Shown piece by piece: positions 6,478-12,269 of a stretch of DNA of 13,455 bases. Within the stretch, counting starts at the first letter, position 1. The number at the start of each line of letters is the position of its first letter. The notes under the pieces were generated by a model. It saw only the letters and a list, made by a program, of their open reading frames with translations. It had not been told where the DNA came from and did not search any database. The position numbers and the translations under genes are program-made. Location of the stretch: assembly GCA_000998185.1 (NCBI GenBank), contig LCCW01000006.1, positions 1-13,455 on the forward strand. Reading direction: 5' to 3'. The stretch is from Candidatus Kuenenbacteria bacterium GW2011_GWA2_42_15 (GTDB lineage: Bacteria > Patescibacteriota > Patescibacteriia > UBA2196 > GWA2-42-15).

Positions 6478-6506
6478 AATATACTACAAAATACTTTTTC
6501 AGTCAA
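6478..6506 (-). promoter_or_regulatory. Sigma-70-type promoter of the GH130/GT4 operon
   Basis: On the minus strand TTGACT (6506-6501) and TATATT (6483-6478) are separated by exactly 17 nt, each box one or two bases from consensus. Initiation about 7 nt downstream falls near 6471, leaving a leader of about 45 nt before the ATG at 6426 and its AAAGGA ribosome-binding site. Confidence 0.75.
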
Positions 6507-6522
6507 AGTTTTAGGGAGTAAA

Positions 6523-6606
6523 AAATCTGTCGCCTGCGCGCGGGTGGGTGGGGCAAACATAACATTTTTTCTTCGCGGCGCATTTCGCAACCCGCCCGCC
6601 GTCGCT
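6523..6606 (-). terminator. Possible long-loop hairpin after the upstream GT4 gene
   Basis: ACCCGCCCGC (about 6590-6600) can pair with GCGGGTGGGT (about 6540-6549), with G-T wobble, across a 40-nt loop. On the minus strand a T6 run (6528-6523) follows some 10 nt after the second arm. This could end the transcript of the GT4 gene at 6608-7759 before the next promoter, but the loop is long and the T-run distant. Confidence 0.3.
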
Positions 6607-6607
6607 G

Positions 6608-7759
6608 TCAATTTTTATTGTTGATGATTTTTTGCCAAAAGGAAACCACTTGAAGCAGATTGGTTTGCCACTCGTATTTTTGAGTGACTTGGGCATAGGC
6701 ATTGGCACCCGCTTGGATTCTCAAGACATCGTCGGTAAGCAGCAACAGTGTTTTTTCAACGAATTTTTTGCCATTGTTTATTGGTGTTAAAAAGCCGGTT
6801 TTGCCGTCAATAATAATTTCTTTGGCGCCGGTGGTGGCCGAAGCGACGGTGGGTTTGCCCGCGGCAGCGGCTTCCAGAATTACTTTGCCAAAACTTTCAT
6901 GGCGCGAAGGCAGCACGAAAATATCAGCCGCATGAAAATAGCTGGGCAGGTTTTGATAAGCCACTCGCCCCAATAATTTGGTTGATTGTTCCAGCTTCAG
7001 GGCCGAAATCAGGCGCCGGATTTTTGGCTCTTCAGGACCGTCGCCCGCGATAATTAACGCGACATTGCGGTGGTCAGATTTTATTTTTTTAAAACAATGA
7101 ATAAGAAACGGCAAGTTTTTCTCAGGACTTAAACGGCCGACGAAAAGGATGATTTGCTGGCCGGGAAATTCGTTTTTGATGCTGATGACAGTCTGGTTGT
7201 CCGGCGTTTTAAACTGTTCCAGGTTGACCGGGGTCGGGATGACTTCAATTTTAGCTTTGGTGATTTTGGCGCGAAGAATTTTGGTTTTAATGCCCCCGGA
7301 AACCACGCGGATGGCATCAGCGCGTTTGACCGTGCATTTACTCAACCACAACATTAGCAGGTGAAAGATGTTTTCCTTGAGCCAATAAGGGTTGTCCCAG
7401 AAATCGCCGTGGAAGTGAAGTAAAAGTTTTAGGCCGTATTTGTTTTTCAGCCGCCAGCCGACCAGCCCGGTCAAGAACGGGTCCTGACAAACGACAAGAT
7501 CATAATTTTCGGCGGCCAATAATTTTTTAGCTATGGCCAAGCCGTTTTTCAAACAACAAAAAACACCGTGAGCATTGGTGGGATAGGCGTAAACGGTTTC
7601 AGACAGCTGGTTTGTTTTAAAGCGGCCCTTTTTGGTCAGGACGATAATGGCAAGTTTTTCAACAAACTGGCCGTAAGCGCGGTGTCTCGCGATAGTGTCG
7701 CCGGTGCTCGCGGCTTCGCCCAAAAGCGCCCGGTCGTTGGAGAGCATTAAGATTTTCAT
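6608..7759 (-). CDS. GT4-family glycosyltransferase
   Basis: The 383-residue product is a two-domain GT-B enzyme. The N-terminal Rossmann domain begins MKILMLSND and contains LLLHFHGDFWDNP (112-124), a loop often seen in GT4 enzymes with lipid-linked acceptors. The C-terminal domain has ILFVGRLSPEKNLPFLI (204-220) with the donor-phosphate-binding Arg/Lys pair, IIAGDGPEE (236-244), and HESFGKVILEA with the EX7E glutamates Glu288 and Glu296. AAAAGKPTVASATTGAKEII (297-316) continues the usual donor site. No membrane span is seen. It likely adds a hexose to a surface glycan precursor; the sugar is not predictable. The ATG at 7757-7759 fits the conserved first strand. An AGG lies too near the ATG to serve as a Shine-Dalgarno. 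It is divergent from the histidine kinase gene and about 180 bp upstream of the GH130 gene start. Confidence 0.9.
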   Translation of the reverse strand: MKILMLSNDRALLGEAASTGDTIARHRAYGQFVEKLAIIVLTKKGRFKTNQLSETVYAYPTNAHGVFCCLKNGLAIAKKLLAAENYDLVVCQDPFLTGLVGWRLKNKYGLKLLLHFHGDFWDNPYWLKENIFHLLMLWLSKCTVKRADAIRVVSGGIKTKILRAKITKAKIEVIPTPVNLEQFKTPDNQTVISIKNEFPGQQIILFVGRLSPEKNLPFLIHCFKKIKSDHRNVALIIAGDGPEEPKIRRLISALKLEQSTKLLGRVAYQNLPSYFHAADIFVLPSRHESFGKVILEAAAAGKPTVASATTGAKEIIIDGKTGFLTPINNGKKFVEKTLLLLTDDVLRIQAGANAYAQVTQKYEWQTNLLQVVSFWQKIINNKN

Positions 7760-7865
7760 ACCTGGGCAAGTGATTTTATTTTTTTGACAGCCATCGGAGA
7801 CTGGCGGTTTTTGGTGGTTTAACGATCAAGATCAACAAGTTCAGCTATGATTAATATAACATTTT

Positions 7866-7894
7866 TTTACCAAAGATGAAATATGTGATATAAT
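7866..7894 (+). promoter_or_regulatory. Promoter of the histidine kinase gene, predicted nearly leaderless
   Basis: TTTACC (7866-7871), a 17-nt spacer and TATAAT (7889-7894), with TG one base before the -10 (7886-7887), make a strong extended -10 promoter. The start codon is at 7905, so initiation about 7 nt past the -10 would leave only some 4 nt of leader. No Shine-Dalgarno is present. A second TATAAT at 7898-7903 abuts the ATG and is unlikely to be used. Confidence 0.7.
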
Positions 7895-7904
7895 TATTAT
7901 AATT

Positions 7905-8897
7905 ATGGACAATCTTGACAAAGCGACCCCAAGCCCTGGCGAGTTGCCTTCTCCAGAGAGGCTGCCGTCAGAGGCGGAGAGAGAAAAATTTTGGGAAAAC
8001 CCGTCTTTTTTGTTTGTGTGCATGGGTCTTTTGACTATGATCGCGATGACCAGCACTTATTTTATTGCCCAGGGGTATAATGATCCAACAATCGTCATCG
8101 GCAGCGTGTCTTTGGTGGCCGGCATTATCATTTTAATCGGCGGCATGGCCATTAAAACAGTCGAGCAGCTGTCGGCGGCCAATCGGATTAAAACCGAGTT
8201 TGTGGCCATCGCCTCGCATCAACTGCGGACGCCGTTGTCAATTATTAAGTGGTATGTGGAATTTTTATTGCCCAAGGGAAAGCAGGCCAATTTGACGGTT
8301 GAACAGTTGAATTATTTAAAGATAATCAGCGATTCTAATCAGCGGATGATCAGGCTGGTGAATGACCTTTTAGATATTGCCAGGCTTGAGAGCGGCAAAA
8401 TACAGATCCATCCGGAAAAAACGAATTTAGTTGAAATCTGCCGGAATATCATCAGCGAGAATCAACTGTTTGCGGACAAGAAAAATATCAAGATCAGTCT
8501 TAAAACCGACGCGGAAATGCCCTTGCTTCTTGTGGATCCGAAAAGGATAAGTGTGGTAATAGAAAATTTGGTCACCAATGCCGTTAAATACATCAACAGC
8601 GACAAAAACGGCTTGATTTCCATAGAGATTTCCCGCCAGAACAACAAGGTTTTATTTGGTATTACCGACAACGGGGTGGGCATACCGGATAAAGATAAAA
8701 AGAAAATTTTTAAGAAATTTTTTCGAGTGGACAACACGATGAAGCTGCAAACGGGCGGCACCGGACTCGGACTTTTTATCGCCAAAGCAATCGTGGAGTC
8801 GCACAAAGGCGATATCTGGTTTGTGTCAAAAGAAGGCGAGGGCACGACTTTTTATTTCACTTTGCCGATTCAGAAATCAGTAATCAGTAATCAGTAA
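7905..8897 (+). CDS. Membrane sensor histidine kinase without extracytoplasmic domain
   Basis: The 330-residue product has a 35-residue proline- and acid-rich cytoplasmic N-terminus. Two membrane spans follow (about 36-57 and 62-83), joined by a very short outer loop, so there is no room for an external sensor. The dimerisation and phospho-acceptor helix carries the H-box FVAIASHQLRTPL with His105. The HATPase domain shows the N-box NLVTNAVKYI (221-230), DNGVGIP (255-261), the F-box region KKFF (270-273) and GTGLGLFIAK (285-294), so all catalytic boxes are intact. It should autophosphorylate and pass phosphate to a response regulator, but none is encoded nearby. Stimulus sensing is probably within the membrane or through a partner. 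The last codons (KSVISNQ and the stop) are made from an AATCAGT tandem repeat, so the C-terminal tail is probably non-native. It is divergent from the GT4 gene. Confidence 0.93.
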   Translation: MDNLDKATPSPGELPSPERLPSEAEREKFWENPSFLFVCMGLLTMIAMTSTYFIAQGYNDPTIVIGSVSLVAGIIILIGGMAIKTVEQLSAANRIKTEFVAIASHQLRTPLSIIKWYVEFLLPKGKQANLTVEQLNYLKIISDSNQRMIRLVNDLLDIARLESGKIQIHPEKTNLVEICRNIISENQLFADKKNIKISLKTDAEMPLLLVDPKRISVVIENLVTNAVKYINSDKNGLISIEISRQNNKVLFGITDNGVGIPDKDKKKIFKKFFRVDNTMKLQTGGTGLGLFIAKAIVESHKGDIWFVSKEGEGTTFYFTLPIQKSVISNQ

Positions 8898-8957
8898 TTA
8901 GAAATCAGTAATCAGGAAGCAAAAGAAATAGAGAAATAAAGAAATTAAGGGAAATCA
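8874..8957. repeat. AATCAGT tandem repeats and AGAAAT-type repeats
   Basis: AATCAGT units run from 8875 to about 8916 (about five, with AATTAG and AAATCAGT variants), then degenerate AGAAATAGAGAAATAAAG units. The kinase stop TAA (8895-8897) falls inside the array. The units relate to those at 1293-1371 and 10870-10899. Confidence 0.7.
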
Positions 8958-8962
8958 TAGTT

Positions 8963-9047
8963 GGTTCAATCGTCCCTGCCTCGCCGCCCGCCTGCCGCCC
9001 GCCTGCCGGAGGCAGGGTAGGCAGGGCAGGCAGGCTTCGATTGAACC
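8963..9047. repeat. GC-rich two-period element bounded by 10-bp inverted repeats
   Basis: GGTTCAATCG (8963-8972) and CGATTGAACC (9038-9047) are perfect inverted ends. Between them are two GCCGCCCGCCT 11-mers and then GGAGGCAGGG, TAGGCAGGG and CAGG units, the same architecture of 11-mers on the left and 9-mers on the right as 2859-2941. There is no ORF and no T-run. Confidence 0.75.
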
Positions 9048-9134
9048 TAGGGTTTAGCTAATAGTAGAAGCGGTTTAGCCGGTCATTGGTTCGGTCTCTG
9101 GAACGCAACAGCCGTTTTATTCGTGTAGTGGGAT

Positions 9135-9341
9135 GTTTTGCTTTTCTTTTGTAAAAGAAAAGCTAACAAAACCCCGCCGCTCATGAGCACGGGGCAGGGA
9201 AAGCTAGCTCGCTTGGAGCTCAAAAGCAAATCTTGGCCTCACTCGCGTGAAAATTGTCAGGGAACCCCATCGGCTAAGCGCCTGATCGCCCTGACAATTT
9301 TCTACGCCTCATTCGTCCAGATTCTCATTTTCTCGCTCCAA
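9135..9341. repeat. Three consecutive hairpins, possible structured RNA or palindromic element
   Basis: Hairpin 1: GCTTTTCTTTT (9140-9150) with AAAAGAAAAGC (9153-9163), flanked by GTTTT/AAAAC (9135-9139 with 9168-9172). Hairpin 2: CCCCG/CGGGG (9172-9176 with 9190-9194) enclosing the palindrome GCTCATGAGC (9179-9188). Hairpin 3: GAAAATTGTCAGGG (9249-9262) with CCCTGACAATTTTC (9289-9302), extended outward by TTGGAGC/GCTCCAA (9213-9219 with 9335-9341) and inward by GGC/GCC and ATC/GAT. The family is not recognised. Confidence 0.6.
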
Positions 9342-9421
9342 ATGCTCGCAGCGCTGACTCGGGCAGGATAGATTAGTTAGTTTTACCCCCCTTTTTTTAT
9401 AAAGCGGCACTATTAGTTTTC

Positions 9422-9458
9422 AAAAAAAAGAAAGCCGGTCCGTAGTCGGATCGGCTTT
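9422..9458 (-). terminator. Intrinsic terminator of the ribosomal protein/secY operon
   Basis: AAAGCCGGTCCG (9431-9442) pairs with CGGATCGGCTTT (9447-9458) around TAGT, with one G-T wobble. On the minus strand the stem is followed by C and then T8 (9429-9422). It starts 32 nt past the secY stop. TTTT on the other side could make it weakly bidirectional, serving the convergent kinase transcript. Confidence 0.9.
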
Positions 9459-9489
9459 TGATATTCTAAGGACAGTCATTAGAACGCAA

Positions 9490-10770
9490 TTAAAATTCGT
9501 CATAGTTGCGCATTTCCAGCTGGGATTCAATCTGTTTGACTGTTTCAATAACTACGGAAACGACTATTAAAAGCGAAGCGCCGGAAACAACCATACTATT
9601 GACGCCAGTCAGTGGCCCGATAATAAGCGGCAAAACAGCGATCAGCCCCAAAGAAAGCGAACCGGCCAGCATAATATGGTTACTGACGCCGCCCAAGTAT
9701 TCGGCAGTTTGGCGGCCAGGGCGCATACCCGGCACAAAACCGCCTTGTTTTTGCAGATTATCGGCAATTTGCTGGGGATGAAAAATAACAGCCGTGTAAA
9801 AATAAGTGAAACCAACAACCAACAAGAAATAAATAGCGCCGTAAAATACTTGATTTTTGAAAAGATTTAAAATAAATTCAGCCAGAGTGACGATAATATG
9901 GCTGTCGGCGCGCGTGGCCAATTGGGCCACGAGGGTCGGCAACATAATCAGAGAAACGGCAAAGATAATGGGAATCATGCCGGCTTGATTGACGCGCAGA
10001 GGCAGGTGGCTGTCAAAACCGCCATACATTCTGGTGCCGCGGACCCGTTTGGCATAAGAGACAGGAATATTTCTTTGCGCTTCAGTGATATAAACCACGC
10101 CAGCCACGGTGGCCACGGCGATGGCTAAAAATACCGCGATATTTAGAATTTGCGCCATCTGAAAAGTAGCCACCGTGCGTTGAACAGCAGTAGGAATGCC
10201 AGAGACAATGCCGGCGAAAATGATTAGTGAAATGCCATTGCCGATTTTCTTTTCGGAAATCAATTCGCCAAGCCACATTAAAAAGACGGTGCCGGCTGTC
10301 AGAATAATAAGCGTAATGATGTAGTTGGCCGGGGTAAAATCAGCAATAATGCTCCTTGAAGATTGCTGCAAGAGTTTGATCATGCTGTAGCCCTGGAGAG
10401 CGGCCAAGGGCACTGTCACAAGGCGGGTATATTGGTTGATTCTTTTCTGCCCGGCTTCACCCTCCTTCATCATTTCTTCCAGGCGCGGGACAATCATAGC
10501 TAAAAGCTGGAAGATAATGGAAGCGGTGATGTAGGGGCCGATGCCCAAGGCGACAATGGAGAAATTGGACAGTCCGCCGCCGGAGAAAATATTCAAAAGG
10601 CCAAGAATTTCATTGTCGGCGAAAAAATTTTTCAGAGCCACCAAATCAATGCCGGGAATAGGAATGTGAGCGGCAATTCTAAAAACAATTAAAAGACCAA
10701 GGACAAAAAGTATTTTTTTGCGCAATTCTTTGTCTTTGAATATTCTAGTTAGCTTTTCTGCGAATTTCAT
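9490..10770 (-). CDS. secY: Protein translocase subunit SecY
   Basis: The 426-residue product is the channel subunit of the SecYEG translocon in the cytoplasmic membrane, at the normal length with the expected ten membrane spans. Landmarks: the N-terminal FRIAAHIPIPGID, with a short plug region around IFSGGGLSNFSI, the signature LGIGPYITASIIFQLL (76-91) in span 2, EGEAGQKRINQYTR, the cytoplasmic loop KRVRGTRMYGGFDSHLPLRVNQAGMIPIIFA (segment around 240-270), and GFVPGMRPGRQTAEYL in the loop before span 9. The ATG at 10768-10770 has no Shine-Dalgarno; the preceding 20 nt are TTTCTC-rich. It is the last gene of the operon. The usual adk, map and infA genes do not follow; instead an intrinsic terminator begins 32 nt after the stop. 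A 127-nt spacer with hairpins separates it from rplO, the longest gap in the operon. Confidence 0.98.
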   Translation of the reverse strand: MKFAEKLTRIFKDKELRKKILFVLGLLIVFRIAAHIPIPGIDLVALKNFFADNEILGLLNIFSGGGLSNFSIVALGIGPYITASIIFQLLAMIVPRLEEMMKEGEAGQKRINQYTRLVTVPLAALQGYSMIKLLQQSSRSIIADFTPANYIITLIILTAGTVFLMWLGELISEKKIGNGISLIIFAGIVSGIPTAVQRTVATFQMAQILNIAVFLAIAVATVAGVVYITEAQRNIPVSYAKRVRGTRMYGGFDSHLPLRVNQAGMIPIIFAVSLIMLPTLVAQLATRADSHIIVTLAEFILNLFKNQVFYGAIYFLLVVGFTYFYTAVIFHPQQIADNLQKQGGFVPGMRPGRQTAEYLGGVSNHIMLAGSLSLGLIAVLPLIIGPLTGVNSMVVSGASLLIVVSVVIETVKQIESQLEMRNYDEF

Positions 10771-10794
10771 AAAAAAGAAATTGAGAAATTAAGC

Positions 10795-10840
10795 CCGCCG
10801 ATTTCCAAATTGGATTATTCTGGAACAGAGAGGGCGGGTC
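10795..10840. repeat. 46-nt dispersed hairpin element, copy B, between rplO and secY
   Basis: This copy aligns gap-free to 2795-2840. The closing stem is conserved (10793-10799 with 10833-10839), and the outer pair is C10794-G10838 where copy A has T-A. A small hairpin TCAGCC-CAA-GGCTGA (10839-10853) follows. The copy lies in the transcribed leader of secY. Confidence 0.6.
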
Positions 10841-10869
10841 AGCCCAAGGCTGAAAATAAAGGGGATAAA

Positions 10870-10899
10870 ACAGAAATCAGAAAGTAGTAGTCAGAAATC
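10870..10899. repeat. CAGAAATCAG short repeats at the rplO stop
   Basis: CAGAAATCAG and GTCAGAAATCAGG units overlap the rplO TGA (10898-10900) from its 3' side. They are the same word family as the array at the 3' end of the histidine kinase gene. Confidence 0.5.
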
Positions 10900-11392
10900 A
10901 GGCTTGTGAAATCCCCGCTTGCTCGGCTGGCGCAGGGACACTGGCGTTAGCAACGGTTTGAATTATTTCACCGCCGGCAGCTTTGATTTTTTCAGCGGCT
11001 TTTTTACTGAAGGCACAGCCGGTTAATTTAATGTTAATATTTATGGAGCCGTCGGACAAGACCTTAACGCCATGAGTGGCGTTGGCAACAAGTTTTTTAG
11101 CCATCAGACTCTCCGGACTGACCGTGTCGCCGGCTTGGAAGTTTTTGTTAATTTGTCGCAACGAGATAATGGCCGGTTTTGGATGGATGGACTGAAAACC
11201 TCGCAGTTTATGGGTGCGCTCAATCAATTGGCGCATGCCCAATCTTTTCAGACCGCGTTTGCCGCCAGAGCGAGCTTTTTGCCCTTTGAGCCCGCGACCG
11301 GAATAGGTGCCGCGTTTGCCGCCGCGACCAATGGTTTTCTTCTTGTGTTTTGAGCCCTTGGCTGGTTTTAGATTTGATAGATTGAGCGTCAT
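10898..11392 (-). CDS. rplO: 50S ribosomal protein L15 (uL15)
   Basis: The 164-residue product is slightly longer than the common 145-150. The N-terminus MTLNLSNLKPAKGSKHKKK and the glycine/arginine-rich GRGGKRGTYSGRGLKGQKARSG region (about 22-43) are diagnostic of the rRNA-binding extension. The C-terminal globular domain ends in FSKKAAEKIKAAGGE (about 128-142). The last 20 or so residues (VPAPAEQAGISQA) are a low-complexity tail not needed by the fold. The protein binds 23S rRNA late in 50S assembly. The ATG at 11390-11392 is 10 nt after the rpsE stop and has no Shine-Dalgarno (TCTTTATTTT precedes it). rpmD, normally between rpsE and rplO, is missing. Confidence 0.97.
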   Translation of the reverse strand: MTLNLSNLKPAKGSKHKKKTIGRGGKRGTYSGRGLKGQKARSGGKRGLKRLGMRQLIERTHKLRGFQSIHPKPAIISLRQINKNFQAGDTVSPESLMAKKLVANATHGVKVLSDGSININIKLTGCAFSKKAAEKIKAAGGEIIQTVANASVPAPAEQAGISQA

Positions 11393-11402
11393 AAAATAAA
11401 GA

Positions 11403-11888
11403 TTACTTACTCATTCTTTTAAGAGCATTATAGATCGCTTTGACATTATTGACTTTATTTTGCGAGCCGATGATTTTAGCCACGACATCGCGGTAGCCGG
11501 CTAATTCCAGAACGGTTCTAATCACGCCGCCGGCGATAATGCCGCGTCCTTTTTTACCCGGGCGAATCATCACTTCGGCGGCTTTAAATTTTTCTTTTAG
11601 GGCATAGGGGATAGTGCCTGTTTTAATATCAACTTTGAGCATTATTTTTCTGGCTTGAGCCACGGCTTTATTGATAGCGATCGTGGTATCGGCGCCCTTG
11701 GCAACGCCAAAGCTGACTTGGCCGGCTTTATCGCCCACGACAACGCAAGCTCGGAAGCTCATTCTTTTACCGCCTTTGGTGACTCTGGTAACTCTGGCCA
11801 GGTCAACTAATTTTTGTTCCAGGTCGGAATCTTCCCCTCGCTGTTTTCTAGATCGGCCGCTGTTTTTTGATACTGGTTTTGGAGACAT
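11403..11888 (-). CDS. rpsE: 30S ribosomal protein S5 (uS5)
   Basis: The 161-residue product is near the normal 160-170. After a basic tail (SKNSGRSRKQRGEDSD) the double-stranded-RNA-binding-like domain has RVTRVTKGGKRMSFRACVVVGD (33-54), containing the loop that bears spectinomycin-resistance mutations in other bacteria. Next is GQVSFGVAKGADTTIAINKAVAQA (56-79). The second domain shows KKGRGIIAGGVIRTVLELAGYRDVVAKIIGSQN (residues about 112-144), the family signature. It acts in decoding accuracy and mRNA unwinding at the 30S entry site. The ATG at 11886-11888 lies 24 nt after the rplR stop and has no Shine-Dalgarno. All hallmark glycine residues are present. Confidence 0.98.
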   Translation of the reverse strand: MSPKPVSKNSGRSRKQRGEDSDLEQKLVDLARVTRVTKGGKRMSFRACVVVGDKAGQVSFGVAKGADTTIAINKAVAQARKIMLKVDIKTGTIPYALKEKFKAAEVMIRPGKKGRGIIAGGVIRTVLELAGYRDVVAKIIGSQNKVNNVKAIYNALKRMSK

Positions 11889-11912
11889 AATGGTTTGAAA
11901 ATAAAATAATGA

Positions 11913-12269
11913 TTAAAATTTCAGACCGCCTTGGCGCGCGCCATCGGCCACGGCTTTGACGCGGCCGTGATATTGGCGGCCGGCGCGGTCAAAAACGCAT
12001 TTGGTAATGCCTTTGGCCGCTGCTTTTTGGGCCAAGGTCAAGCCGGCAGCCAATGCGATTTCCGTTTTGGCGCCTTTTTTATTCAGATTTTGGCTGTGGA
12101 GACTAACCAGCGTGTGGCCGTTTTTGTCGTCAATAAGCTGCAGAAAGACATATTTGAGACTTTTAGAAACGCACAGTCTCGGTTTTTCCGCGCTGCCAGA
12201 AATTTTGGCGCGGACGCGCTTGTGCCGGCGAGCCAAAGCCATTTCTTTAATTTTATTGTTATTCCTCAT
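11913..12269 (-). CDS. rplR: 50S ribosomal protein L18 (uL18)
   Basis: The 118-residue product is of typical length. Diagnostic stretches are the basic RRHKRVRAKISGSAEKPRLCV (14-34), KYVFLQLIDDKNGHTLVS (39-56), and the C-terminal CVFDRAGRQYHGRVKAVADGARQGGLKF (about 91-118). L18 binds 5S rRNA with L5 in the central protuberance. The ATG at 12267-12269 lies inside the last codons of the 59-codon ORF upstream, so translation is probably coupled. A second Met (codon 10, 12240-12242) before LARRHKRVR is possible and would match the usual short N-terminus; neither has a good Shine-Dalgarno. Confidence 0.97.
   Translation of the reverse strand: MRNNNKIKEMALARRHKRVRAKISGSAEKPRLCVSKSLKYVFLQLIDDKNGHTLVSLHSQNLNKKGAKTEIALAAGLTLAQKAAAKGITKCVFDRAGRQYHGRVKAVADGARQGGLKF

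Larger units (their letters stand above)
8898..9489. other. Repeat and hairpin spacer between the convergent kinase gene and ribosomal operon
   Basis: No gene is supported. A possible plus-strand ORF at 9138-9371 lies entirely across inverted repeats. Contents: the end of the AATCAGT array, a GC-rich element with 10-bp terminal inverted repeats (8963-9047), sequence without a clear assignment (9048-9134), a block of three hairpins (9135-9341), a TACC(C)n(T)n tract (9383-9400), and the secY operon terminator (9422-9458). Confidence 0.75.

Noticed and set aside
9138..9371. 77-codon plus-strand ORF downstream of the kinase gene
   Set aside because: It is laid across strong inverted repeats. Its translation has no domain and no ribosome-binding site, and it is better explained by structured DNA or RNA.
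9383..9400. C-run/T-run tract as a terminator for the kinase transcript
   Set aside because: No GC-rich stem directly precedes the T-run on the plus strand.
10898..10900. Possible UGA recoding (Gracilibacteria/Absconditabacteria code)
   Set aside because: UGA ends rplO and the GH130 gene at the expected lengths, and no in-frame UGA occurs in the conserved ribosomal proteins.
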